Positions 9,132-17,369 of a stretch of DNA of 64,000 nucleotides are shown one piece after another; position 1 is the first letter of the stretch, and each line of letters opens with the position of its first letter. A program made the position numbers and the translations under genes. A model generated the notes under the pieces. The model ran no database searches, was not told the origin of the DNA, and saw nothing but the letters and a program-made list of their open reading frames with translations. The stretch comes from Sporosarcina sp. FSL K6-2383 (GTDB taxonomy: Bacteria; Bacillota; Bacilli; Bacillales_A; Planococcaceae). The stretch lies in contig NZ_CP152017.1 in assembly GCF_038618305.1 (NCBI RefSeq), positions 1,279,501 to 1,343,500 of the forward strand, in the 5' to 3' direction.

Positions 9132-12100
9132 GGGACTGACGTTTACGGATGCACAGTGGAAAGCGATTTGGGCGAAGGGGAAGGATATTCTCGTTTCTGC
9201 TGCGGCTGGCTCGGGCAAGACGAAAGTATTAATCACTCGGATGATTGAAAAAGTATTGGATGAAAAAAATCCAATCGACGTCGATGAATTACTTGTTGTG
9301 ACATTTACCAATGCGTCTGCTGCGGAAATGCGTCACCGGATGGCAGAAGCGTTAGAAGAAGCCATCGCTGAAAAACCGGGGTCCGTTCATTTACGTAGGC
9401 AGTTGAATTTATTGAATAAAGCACAGATTTCTACACTGCACTCATTCTGTTTAAATGTTGTGCGGCAGTATGCTTATTTACTCGATATTGACCCGGGCTT
9501 TCGCATTGCCGATAGTACTGAAGCGGCGCTATTGCGCGACGATACGATTGGGGATGTATTAGAGGAAGCGTATAGCGCTGAAAATCCAGATGCAATGTAT
9601 CGGCTAGCGGATAGCTTCACATCGGACCGTAATGATCAGTCGATTGAGACGCTCATAGACCGACTGTATGACTATTCTCGTGTCCACCCAGCGCCAGAGC
9701 AATGGCTGCGCCTCATTCCACAGCAATATGAGCTTGAAGAGACGACTACGATTGACGACCTGAACTTTATGGAGCCGCTTAAAATGGCGATTCGTCATTC
9801 GTTGGAGGAAGCGGCGGCATTGACGGGCGATATGAAGCACATTGCACTTATGCCGGATGGTCCAGAACCGCTTACGGCAACTGCAGAAGCAGATTTACTA
9901 TGGATAAATGAGGCGAATCGCCGTATATCAGAGGGTACTTGGCAGGAAACATATGACTTTTTCGGCTCTTTGAAATGGGCGAAAGCAGGTACGATTCGGA
10001 AAGATTCGTGTGATGAAGAGCTAGCTAAGCGAGCGAAAGCGCTACGCGATGCGGTAAAAAAGATTATTAATGCATTGAAAGAATCCTATTTCACAAGAAC
10101 ACCGGCCCGTTTGCTCACCGAAATCCGCTTAATGGCACCGACTATGCATACGCTCATTGAACTGGTTGTTGATTTTGGCCAACGTTACGAGCAGTTGAAA
10201 ATTGATAGAGGCATCGTCGATTTCTCTGACTTAGAGCATTACGCATTGCGTATTTTATCGCAACAACAGGACGGCAAGCTGGTAGCATCGGATATCGCGG
10301 AGGACTATCGCAAGCGTTTTGAGGAAGTGCTCGTCGATGAATATCAGGATGTTAACTTGTTGCAGGAGACGATTATTCAGCTGATTAAGCGCGGCGGGGA
10401 GCAGGACGGTAATTTGTTCATGGTCGGCGATGTGAAGCAGTCCATTTACCGCTTCCGTCTGGCTGAGCCGATGTTATTTCTCGGGAAATATAATCGTTTT
10501 ACGGAGGACGACGGAGAGCAAGGTTTAAAAATCGACTTGAACGCCAATTTCCGCAGTCGTAAAGAAGTACTGGATGCGACGAATTTTGTCTTTGCGCAAG
10601 TGATGGGGGCACGTGTTGGGGAAATCGATTATGATGATGCGGCGGCATTAAAATATGGAGCGCAGTATCCAGAAAAGACTGTTACGGCAGGCTTGACGTT
10701 GCTATATGAAGATGTGGAAGAAGAATTGGAAGAATCAGCAGAGCTACCAGAACAAAGTTTGAAAAGCTCACAGGCAGAAGCACGCTTCATGATTAAGCGA
10801 ATTCAAGCCTTGATAGAATCCGGCGCTGAAGTAGCGGATGCATTTAGTGGGAAAAAACGCCCGATGGAATACCGAGATATCGTTATTTTAATGCGTTCAA
10901 TGACGTGGTCAGGTGAAATTGCAGAGGAATTTAAGCTGGCAGGTATTCCGATTTATACGGAATTGTCACGCGGTTATTTCGATGCGCTTGAAGTGATGAT
11001 AATGCTGAACACATTGCGGGTGATTGACAATCCGTATCAGGATATCCCGTTGGCTTCTGTGTTACGTTCTCCGTTTATCGGCATGACGGAAAATGAATTG
11101 GCGCAAATTCGATTAACTGCGAAAAATGAGCCGTTTTTTGAAGCGTTGAAGCGCTTTGTACGAACAGGTGGATCAGGTATGGCGAATGACACGCAGGAGA
11201 AATTGCAACGCTTTTTCCGACAGTTTGAGGATTGGCGCAACTTGGCACGCCGCGGTTCATTGTCGGAGTTAATCTGGCAAGTATATGCAGATACGCATTA
11301 TTACGAAATGGTGGGAGCGATGCCGAATGGTAAGCAGCGGCAAGCCAATTTACGCGCTTTGCATGATCGCGCGATTGATTATGAAAAGACGTCATTCCGT
11401 GGATTATTCCGTTTCTTGCGTTTTATAGATCGGATGCAAAAACGGGGGGATGATTTAGGTGCTGCGCGCTCGATGAGTGATAAGGAAGATGTTGTACGCA
11501 TGATGACGATTCATTCATCCAAAGGATTGGAATTCCCTTATGTGTTTATCGCAGGGGCAGGGCGGAAATTTAATAAGATGGATTTCAATGAACCGTATTT
11601 ATTTGACCAGCATTTTGGGCTTGCGGTGAAAGCAATTGACCCGGATAACCGGATTACGTACACGTCCTTGCCATTCCTTGCGATGAAAGAACAGAAGGAA
11701 TTAGAAGTGCGTTCTGAGGAAATGCGTGTGCTTTACGTTGCGATGACACGTGCCAAAGAGCATCTTGAAATTATTGCGTCGGTCAAGGATATCGAGAAGA
11801 AGATTGGAAAATGGCAGGCTGCGCAGTTAATAGACCCACAGTTGATGTTACCGGAATACACCCGGTCACGTGCCAATGGCTATTTGGATTGGATTGGTCC
11901 CGCGGTTGCAAGGCATGCCGAGTTTGAGAAATTCGGAGGGATTCCAGGGGGGCAGCTGATGGTGGATCCTTCTGTTTGGCAAATTGATGCATTTCCGGTA
12001 TCTTCATTGCTGACACATAGTGAGGAAATGACTGAGGAAGGCGAAGTGGATCTTGTACCAGAAGAGGTCGATGTCGATTTATTGGCAGAGGTGAAACGAC

Positions 12101-12798
12101 GCTTTGATGTGAAATATTCGTTTGCCGCTTCTGTTTCGAAAAAATCCAAGCAAACGGTGAGTGAGCTGAAGCGTTTAGCGATTCTTGAGCAGCAGGTGGA
12201 TGATATTGCTGTCGTGAAAAGTGATGCAGTGAGTACGGCTTATTTACATGATCGTCCAGCCTTCATGCAATCAAGAGCATTATCCGCCGCAGAGATCGGG
12301 ACGTCCATGCATACGGTTATGCAGCATATCGCAATCGGAAAACAATGTACGGTTGAAGAGGTTGAGCAACTGGTCGTGGAGTTAACGAATCGACAGCTAC
12401 TCACAACTGAAGAAGCGAAAATGATTGATGTTCATTCAGTTACAACCTTTTTTGAGTTGCCGATTGCCAAAAGGTTACAAAATGCTGAACAGGTATTGCG
12501 TGAATTGCCTTTTACGTATGCACAAAGTGATGTAGATGGGGATTATCAAATTTTGCAGGGGATTGCCGATTGTTTATTCGAAGAACAAGATGGTTGGGTG
12601 TTGCTCGATTATAAAACGGATAAAGTTCTTGAACGATTTAGTTCGAATGAGGATGTAGAAGTTGAAATGCAGAAGCGTTATGGTATTCAGTTGAATTTGT
12701 ACAAGAAGGCAATTGAAGCGATAATGAAAATAGATATAAAAGAAATGGTCCTTTATTTATTTGATGGACAGAGGACCGTCACAATTCGGGAGGAATGA
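9106..12798 (+). CDS. addA: ATP-dependent helicase/nuclease subunit AddA
   Basis: AddA is a UvrD-type 3'-5' helicase fused to a RecB-family nuclease and works with AddB in break repair. The 1230-residue length matches the family. Motifs in order are AAAGSGKTKVLI (Walker A, near 33-44), VDEYQDVN (Walker B), DVKQSIYRFR, MTIHSSKGLEFPYVF, and YVAMTRAKEHL. At the C-terminus GIADCLFEEQDGWVLLDYKTDK (read in two parts) gives the nuclease Asp and DYK. Two adjacent ATGs (9106 and 9109) follow GGAGGTGACGG; either could start. The gene lies inside the addB 3' end. Confidence 0.97.
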   Translation: MMHIPVKPEGLTFTDAQWKAIWAKGKDILVSAAAGSGKTKVLITRMIEKVLDEKNPIDVDELLVVTFTNASAAEMRHRMAEALEEAIAEKPGSVHLRRQLNLLNKAQISTLHSFCLNVVRQYAYLLDIDPGFRIADSTEAALLRDDTIGDVLEEAYSAENPDAMYRLADSFTSDRNDQSIETLIDRLYDYSRVHPAPEQWLRLIPQQYELEETTTIDDLNFMEPLKMAIRHSLEEAAALTGDMKHIALMPDGPEPLTATAEADLLWINEANRRISEGTWQETYDFFGSLKWAKAGTIRKDSCDEELAKRAKALRDAVKKIINALKESYFTRTPARLLTEIRLMAPTMHTLIELVVDFGQRYEQLKIDRGIVDFSDLEHYALRILSQQQDGKLVASDIAEDYRKRFEEVLVDEYQDVNLLQETIIQLIKRGGEQDGNLFMVGDVKQSIYRFRLAEPMLFLGKYNRFTEDDGEQGLKIDLNANFRSRKEVLDATNFVFAQVMGARVGEIDYDDAAALKYGAQYPEKTVTAGLTLLYEDVEEELEESAELPEQSLKSSQAEARFMIKRIQALIESGAEVADAFSGKKRPMEYRDIVILMRSMTWSGEIAEEFKLAGIPIYTELSRGYFDALEVMIMLNTLRVIDNPYQDIPLASVLRSPFIGMTENELAQIRLTAKNEPFFEALKRFVRTGGSGMANDTQEKLQRFFRQFEDWRNLARRGSLSELIWQVYADTHYYEMVGAMPNGKQRQANLRALHDRAIDYEKTSFRGLFRFLRFIDRMQKRGDDLGAARSMSDKEDVVRMMTIHSSKGLEFPYVFIAGAGRKFNKMDFNEPYLFDQHFGLAVKAIDPDNRITYTSLPFLAMKEQKELEVRSEEMRVLYVAMTRAKEHLEIIASVKDIEKKIGKWQAAQLIDPQLMLPEYTRSRANGYLDWIGPAVARHAEFEKFGGIPGGQLMVDPSVWQIDAFPVSSLLTHSEEMTEEGEVDLVPEEVDVDLLAEVKRRFDVKYSFAASVSKKSKQTVSELKRLAILEQQVDDIAVVKSDAVSTAYLHDRPAFMQSRALSAAEIGTSMHTVMQHIAIGKQCTVEEVEQLVVELTNRQLLTTEEAKMIDVHSVTTFFELPIAKRLQNAEQVLRELPFTYAQSDVDGDYQILQGIADCLFEEQDGWVLLDYKTDKVLERFSSNEDVEVEMQKRYGIQLNLYKKAIEAIMKIDIKEMVLYLFDGQRTVTIREE

Positions 12799-12800
12799 TT

Positions 12801-13997
12801 TTGAAGATAACACCAACAACACTGGATAATCGTGTTGAAGTGCTTGATTTACTACGAGGCTTTGCTTTGCTAGGTATATTTATTGCGAATATGGTTCATT
12901 TTCAATCACCTTATTTGTATGTAGATCCCTATACATGGTTTATTAGTCCAAGTGATGCGGTCACATTTAAGGGGATTGATATATTTATAGAGGGCAGTTT
13001 TTATCCGATTTTTGCGATGCTGTTCGGTTACGGGTTGAATATGCAGTATGAAAAAACATTGGCAAATGGGTCAGCTTTTGCACCAATGATGGCGCGCCGA
13101 TTGGCGATATTGCTTGGTTTCGGATTGCTTCACGCATTGTTCATTTGGTCGGGCGATGTATTGTTCACATACGCAGTGATGGGCTTTATTATGATTGCGT
13201 TTTTAAAAATATCTAAAAAGTGGATTTTGCCGATTGCGGCCATTTTGTATGTCATTCCAAATGCTTTCCTTTATGTAGCCACTCGCTTTTTAGAAGCAGT
13301 GAGTCCCAATTCAGCGTTGGCAGGCTATGTGGATATCCAGCAAATTGAAATGGCGATTAGTGCTTATGGTTTAGGTTCTTATGGTGAGATTTTCAGCTTT
13401 CGCTTTTTTGAATGGTTAACATTTGGCTTGTTAAGTGCATTGAGTGGGCTTATTCTTATTTTACCACTCATAATGCTGGGTGCTGGGCTGTCCAAAAGGA
13501 GAATTTTCGAGCGTGCTGGAGAGATGAAAGGACGCATTGCAATTATGACTGTCCTTACATTGGCGGTAGGAATTTGGTTAAAAGCAGCACCGTTTACGGG
13601 AGAGCCAACTTTATCGGCTCAAATGCTGCAATCAGTGTTCGGGGGACCTATCTTAGCTGCTGGTTATGTCGGAGTGTTATTGCTACTCAGCCAAATTCCG
13701 TTGTTCCGTACAGCATTTAGACCCGTATCTAAAGCAGGGCGAATGTCTCTAACGACGTATATTACGCAGTCAGTTGTCGCGACAACAATCTTTTATTCCT
13801 ACGGATTTGGCATGTATGGCAAAGTCGACTTGGAAACAGGTGTATGGATTGCAGTTGGAGTCTTCGTCATTCAGGTTATTATTGCAGAGCTTTGGTTGAT
13901 GAAGTTCAGTATGGGGCCACTGGAATGGCTCTGGCGAAAAGCGACATACGGAAAAAAGTTGTCGAATAAAGAGGGAAAAGGTCATCACTTGTCGTAA
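12801..13997 (+). CDS. DUF418 family membrane protein (YeiB-like)
   Basis: The protein opens with NRVEVLDLLRGFALLGIFIAN, the typical first membrane segment of the DUF418/YeiB group, followed by about ten hydrophobic segments and a basic C-terminus. No substrate is known for this family. I place the start at TTG 12801, because GGGAGGA (12788-12794) lies 6 nt upstream. The in-frame ATG at 12795 touches that ribosome site and would be too close. The gene follows addA directly and is probably co-transcribed, although its function seems unrelated. Confidence 0.85.
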   Translation: MKITPTTLDNRVEVLDLLRGFALLGIFIANMVHFQSPYLYVDPYTWFISPSDAVTFKGIDIFIEGSFYPIFAMLFGYGLNMQYEKTLANGSAFAPMMARRLAILLGFGLLHALFIWSGDVLFTYAVMGFIMIAFLKISKKWILPIAAILYVIPNAFLYVATRFLEAVSPNSALAGYVDIQQIEMAISAYGLGSYGEIFSFRFFEWLTFGLLSALSGLILILPLIMLGAGLSKRRIFERAGEMKGRIAIMTVLTLAVGIWLKAAPFTGEPTLSAQMLQSVFGGPILAAGYVGVLLLLSQIPLFRTAFRPVSKAGRMSLTTYITQSVVATTIFYSYGFGMYGKVDLETGVWIAVGVFVIQVIIAELWLMKFSMGPLEWLWRKATYGKKLSNKEGKGHHLS

Positions 13998-14043
13998 CAG
14001 TAAAGAATAAGGGAAAACACTTACTGAGGGGATGGGTTAAGAG

Positions 14044-14943
14044 ATGAAACTATTGTCGTTCCGTTACGAAGGTCAGACATTATTCGGTCCGAAAGTGAAG
14101 AGGGAAGATGCGGTATGGGATATGTTGGCGATAGCGGAAGCATACGAAGATACTGAATTTCCACAAACAATCACAGAAGGCATTGCAGACGGAATGGATT
14201 TTGTTGAACGTGTTAGAAAGCTTGCAGAACAAGCGCGAACAGATGCTAATTCTGATCGTTTTAAATATGCATTCACAGCAATTGAGTGGCTATCTCCAGT
14301 ACCAAGAACACCGAAAAATGTCCTGTGTGTTGGCAAGAATTATGCAGATCATGCGGCAGAAATGGGTGCAGATGCTCCACCTGAAAAACTAATGATCTTT
14401 ACAAAATCTCCAACAGCTATTGCGGCGGATGAACAAGATTTACCCATCCATGACGATGTGACGAGTAGCTTAGATTATGAAGGCGAACTGGCAGTAGTCA
14501 TTGGTAAAAAGGGGCGTCATATCCCGAAACAGTTAGCCTATGATCACGTCTTTGGTTACACAATTGCTAACGATGTGACTGCACGTGATGTCCAAGCCGC
14601 CCACGGTCAATTTTTCCTCGGAAAAAGCTTAGACGGCTCTTGTCCAATCGGTCCTTATATTGTCACGAAAAACGAAATCCCAAATGCGCATAATTTATCG
14701 ATCGTTACGAAAGTCAATGATGAAGTGAGACAGAATGGCAATACAGCTTCTATGATTTTCAAAATCGATGAACTGATTGCGGAGATTTCACGGTTTGTAA
14801 CGCTTGAACCAGGTGATATTATTTTAACAGGTACTCCAGCGGGTGTAGGCAAAGGTATGACGCCTCCAACATTCTTAAAAAAAGGCGATACGGTGAAGAT
14901 CTCGATTGAGGGTATTGGTACGTTGGTGAATCGTTTTAATTAA
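14044..14943 (+). CDS. Fumarylacetoacetate hydrolase family protein (YisK-like)
   Basis: At 299 residues this matches YisK of Bacillus. The fold is recognised from NVLCVGKNYADHAAEMG, the metal-binding DYEGELAVVIGKKG near residues 140-153, FGYTIANDVTARDVQ, and the closing LTGTPAGVGKGM. Members hydrolyse or decarboxylate 2-oxo acids such as oxaloacetate with a divalent metal. The exact substrate here is not determined. The start ATG lies after GAGGGGATGGG. A terminator follows. Confidence 0.9.
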   Translation: MKLLSFRYEGQTLFGPKVKREDAVWDMLAIAEAYEDTEFPQTITEGIADGMDFVERVRKLAEQARTDANSDRFKYAFTAIEWLSPVPRTPKNVLCVGKNYADHAAEMGADAPPEKLMIFTKSPTAIAADEQDLPIHDDVTSSLDYEGELAVVIGKKGRHIPKQLAYDHVFGYTIANDVTARDVQAAHGQFFLGKSLDGSCPIGPYIVTKNEIPNAHNLSIVTKVNDEVRQNGNTASMIFKIDELIAEISRFVTLEPGDIILTGTPAGVGKGMTPPTFLKKGDTVKISIEGIGTLVNRFN

Positions 14944-14965
14944 GCGTGGCGCGGCTACAATACGA

Positions 14966-15012
14966 AGAGTACGAATGGTGTCTATACCAGGCATCATTTG
15001 TGCTCTTTTTTT
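14966..15012 (+). terminator. Terminator after yisK-like gene
   Basis: A long imperfect stem pairs GAGTACGAATGGTG (from 14967) with CATCATTTGTGCTC (to 15005), then seven or more T. Part of it (14956-14984) recurs at 16423-16451. Confidence 0.7.
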
Positions 15013-15074
15013 AAGTGTCTATCTGAGTGTCAAATATCAAAAAGTTTATTTGAAAATAGGAAAGGCCAGTGTAC

Positions 15075-15120
15075 AGCATGCTAATTGGTAGGTATTAACT
15101 ACCGATTAGCGTGCTTTTTT
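15075..15120 (+). terminator. Strong hairpin terminator
   Basis: AGCATGCTAATTGGTAG pairs with CTACCGATTAGCGTGCT around a 7-nt loop, followed by TTTTTT. It is a second terminator about 60 nt past the first; what transcript it ends is unclear. Confidence 0.8.
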
Positions 15121-15444
15121 GTAGTGGATTAACGGCACGAGCCAATAAAGCGTAAAATTTAATTTTGAGGGGTGTCCAATTTCATTGGAAAACCCTTCCT
15201 AGAGAGCTTTAAAGTCTATTTCCCTATAAATCCCATCGCATAAATCACATATTTAAGAGCCGAAAAGGTGGCAAGTTTAATATTTGGTTTTTGGACACAA
15301 TTTACAGAATGTATCTTCTATTTTAATCTAGTTTTAGGAATAGATGTCCTGTTCTTTATTGAATTAAAAACAAGTTTTATTCTAGAAAATGTGACGTTGA
15401 CAACTGCGTTATCATTAATAAAAGGATGTGTTGAGTTGGCTGTA

Positions 15445-16362
15445 ATGTCGTGTGCAAAAGAATCCAGGCTGCCTTATTCAACGGCAATGGTTATCCAAGA
15501 AGAGAAGAAGCACTATGTAAAGCATGACCAGATTTTTAAAGAGCTGATTAACAACTTTTTTGTAGAATTTATGGACGCATTTTTTCCGGAGGTTCATGCA
15601 GGAATTGATTTTAATTCGATTAAGCCGTTGTCTGAAGAGCTGTATACGGATTTAATAATGGGAGAAAATCGCAAAGTTGACATTGTAATTGAAGCAAAGT
15701 TAAAAGGAACGGATACGCTAATTATTGTGCATATGGAGCCACAAAGCACATACCAAGATGAGTTTCATAATCGGATGTATTTGTATTTTAGTTTGCTTTA
15801 CAATAAGTATAGAAAGCCAATTTTGCCAATCGCCATTTTTAGTTATGATAGTAAGCATACAGAAGTTGACCGGTTTACAATCGAATTTCCGTTCTTTCAT
15901 GTGCTGACATTTAACTTCCTTATGTTAGAATTAAAGAAGAAAAATTGGCGGGATTATATCAAGTCGGATAACCCCGTAGCCGCAGCATTGTTGGGGAAAA
16001 TGGGTTATCGCGAAGAAGAAAAAGTACAAGTGAAGATTGAGTTTTTGAAAATGCTAGTTAGAATGGAATTGGACCCAGCACGCACAAGATTTATCAATGA
16101 TTTTTTTGAACAATACTTGAAATTAGATGATAAGGAGGAGGAAGTGCTGATGCGGGAAGTCAACAGATTGGAAACCGAAGGAGAATTCAAGTTCACACAA
16201 CTACCGAATTCTTGGGAGCAGAAAGGGATTCAGAAGGGAATTGAACAAGGGATTAAGAAAGTTGTACTTGAAATGTTGAGGGAAGGTTTTTCGGTGGATG
16301 TTATTGCTAAAATTACTGAATTGGATAAGGAAGCTATTGAGAAGTTGAAAGAGTTGAATTGA
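15445..16362 (+). CDS. Rpn/PD-(D/E)XK nuclease family protein (transposase-related)
   Basis: The core HDQIFKELINNFFVEFMDAF, then DLIMGENRKVDIVIEAKL with VDIVIEAK as the Asp...Glu-x-Lys nuclease signature, and VHMEPQSTYQDEFHNRMYLY are typical of the Rpn recombination-promoting nuclease / transposase-31-like group. The tail has the usual GIQKGIEQGIKK repeats. It probably cuts DNA, with a domestic or selfish role unknown. The start is uncertain. The reading frame stays open upstream to 15268, but that part is not protein-like. ATG 15445 or TTG 15436 (AAAGGA 9 nt upstream) fit best. Imperfect 29-nt direct repeats bracket the gene, a sign of insertion. Confidence 0.8.
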   Translation: MSCAKESRLPYSTAMVIQEEKKHYVKHDQIFKELINNFFVEFMDAFFPEVHAGIDFNSIKPLSEELYTDLIMGENRKVDIVIEAKLKGTDTLIIVHMEPQSTYQDEFHNRMYLYFSLLYNKYRKPILPIAIFSYDSKHTEVDRFTIEFPFFHVLTFNFLMLELKKKNWRDYIKSDNPVAAALLGKMGYREEEKVQVKIEFLKMLVRMELDPARTRFINDFFEQYLKLDDKEEEVLMREVNRLETEGEFKFTQLPNSWEQKGIQKGIEQGIKKVVLEMLREGFSVDVIAKITELDKEAIEKLKELN

Positions 16363-16440
16363 CATCGTAAAGTGACATGAGTTATGTAGAGAATCTTTTA
16401 AGAGAAGTGGTGAAGGTGTAGTCACAATTCGAATGTTGTG

Positions 16441-16480
16441 AATGGTGTCTACGTCTACACCTGGCACCGTTTATGCTTTT
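16441..16480 (+). terminator. Terminator after Rpn-like gene
   Basis: AATGGTGTC (16441-16449) pairs with GGCACCGTT (16463-16471), followed by TATGCTTTTTTT. A small CACAA/TTGTG stem precedes it. The sequence resembles the terminator at 14966-15012. Confidence 0.65.
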
Positions 16481-16586
16481 TTTGGTACCTGGGTACCGAT
16501 ACTTAACCTTGTAACCAAATTTCTATCCAGTAGTTTTATAATATGTTAAGATTATTTAAGAAGAATAAAATAATGAGGTGACTATT

Positions 16587-16961
16587 ATGGATTTTTTAGC
16601 AAGCACAACACATTTCCACATTCTTACATGGGTAGCAGGAATTATTATTTTCATTGTAACGGCAGGATTGGAAAAAGGTACAAAAGGTAAGAAAATTGGA
16701 CATATGATTGCACGTCTATTTTACGTGCTCATCCTACTATCAGGATTCATGTTATTCATGAAATACTCTAGTATCGATGCAGCTCTTTACGGGGTTAAGT
16801 TCTTACTCGGACTTCTGACAATCGGTATGATGGAAATGGTTCTTGTTCGTTCGGCTAAAGAAAAAAGTGTTAAAGTTTTTTGGATTCTGTTCTTCGTATT
16901 CTTATTAGCAACACTATTCCTCGGGTTTGGAATAGGCATTGGGGTTAGTTTCTTAGCATAA
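16587..16961 (+). CDS. yisL: YisL family membrane protein (DUF1516)
   Basis: The product of about 124 residues has four hydrophobic segments and matches YisL/DUF1516 in length and in ARLFYVLILLSGFMLF and GVKFLLGLLTIGMMEM. Function is unknown. The ATG at 16587 is chosen because GAGGTG ends 7 nt before it; an in-frame GTG at 16578 is inside that ribosome site. A 42-residue membrane peptide follows 18 nt later. Confidence 0.85.
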   Translation: MDFLASTTHFHILTWVAGIIIFIVTAGLEKGTKGKKIGHMIARLFYVLILLSGFMLFMKYSSIDAALYGVKFLLGLLTIGMMEMVLVRSAKEKSVKVFWILFFVFLLATLFLGFGIGIGVSFLA

Positions 16962-16979
16962 TAAACAGGAGGTATGAGG

Positions 16980-17108
16980 ATGGAAACAAGTATCGGACCG
17001 ATTTTACTTATAGTTGTGTTGATGCTGATGGCACTATTTGCAATCTCCGTCTTCGTTCTTTCAAGAAGAAAAACTCCCATTCAAGATGACAATATGTATG
17101 ATGAATGA
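16980..17108 (+). CDS. Small single-pass membrane protein, 42 residues, unknown
   Basis: ATG 16980 follows AGGAGG with 7 nt spacing. The peptide starts METSIGPILLIVVLMLMALF, so residues 5-28 form one membrane helix. A short SRRKT basic patch and an acidic tail follow, which suggests the N-terminus faces out. It is followed at once by a terminator and lies 18 nt after yisL, so it is expressed as the second gene of a two-gene unit. No family is recognised. Confidence 0.7.
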   Translation: METSIGPILLIVVLMLMALFAISVFVLSRRKTPIQDDNMYDE

Positions 17109-17110
17109 AA

Positions 17111-17143
17111 AACCTGCTGGCCAATTGCGCTAGCGGGTTTTTC
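17111..17143 (+). terminator. Terminator of the yisL unit
   Basis: AACCTGCT (17111-17118) pairs with AGCGGGTT (17132-17139), then TTTCT. Confidence 0.75.
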
Positions 17144-17290
17144 TGTTATTCACAATATAGACCTATTTACAACGTAAGGTTTTCAAATTCAAATTGAAAC
17201 TATGGCAGTCACTTGTATCGTTTGGTAAAGTGGAGGATGACAGCTTATTTTGTAACGTCAGAAAGTAAAAGTTCGTTTGATGACCTTATA

Positions 17291-17343
17291 AGGGCAACTA
17301 CGGCCCTGCCGTCGCCTAAAGGCTTGGCAATCGCCAAGTTTTC
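17291..17343 (+). promoter_or_regulatory. Structured leader with terminator-like hairpin (possible attenuator)
   Basis: Within 80 nt before the amylase-like gene there are three stacked hairpins: AGGGC/GCCCT (17291-17307), GCC-TAAA-GGC (17314-17323), and CTTGGC-AATC-GCCAAG (17323-17338) followed by TTTT. The last would end transcription before the coding region unless it is disrupted. No known riboswitch consensus is matched with confidence. The rest of 17144-17290 shows nothing clear. Confidence 0.5.
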
Positions 17344-17369
17344 TAATGATTTTTTGAGGAGGCTTTTTT

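Noticed and set aside
15268..15444. N-terminal extension of the Rpn-like protein
   Set aside because: The frame is open but has no ribosome site and composition does not resemble the family; the conserved domain begins near KKHYVKHDQIF.
17291..17343. c-di-GMP (GEMM) riboswitch
   Set aside because: An AGGGCAACTA start recalls GEMM, but the GGGACGCAAAGCC core and the second stem are absent.
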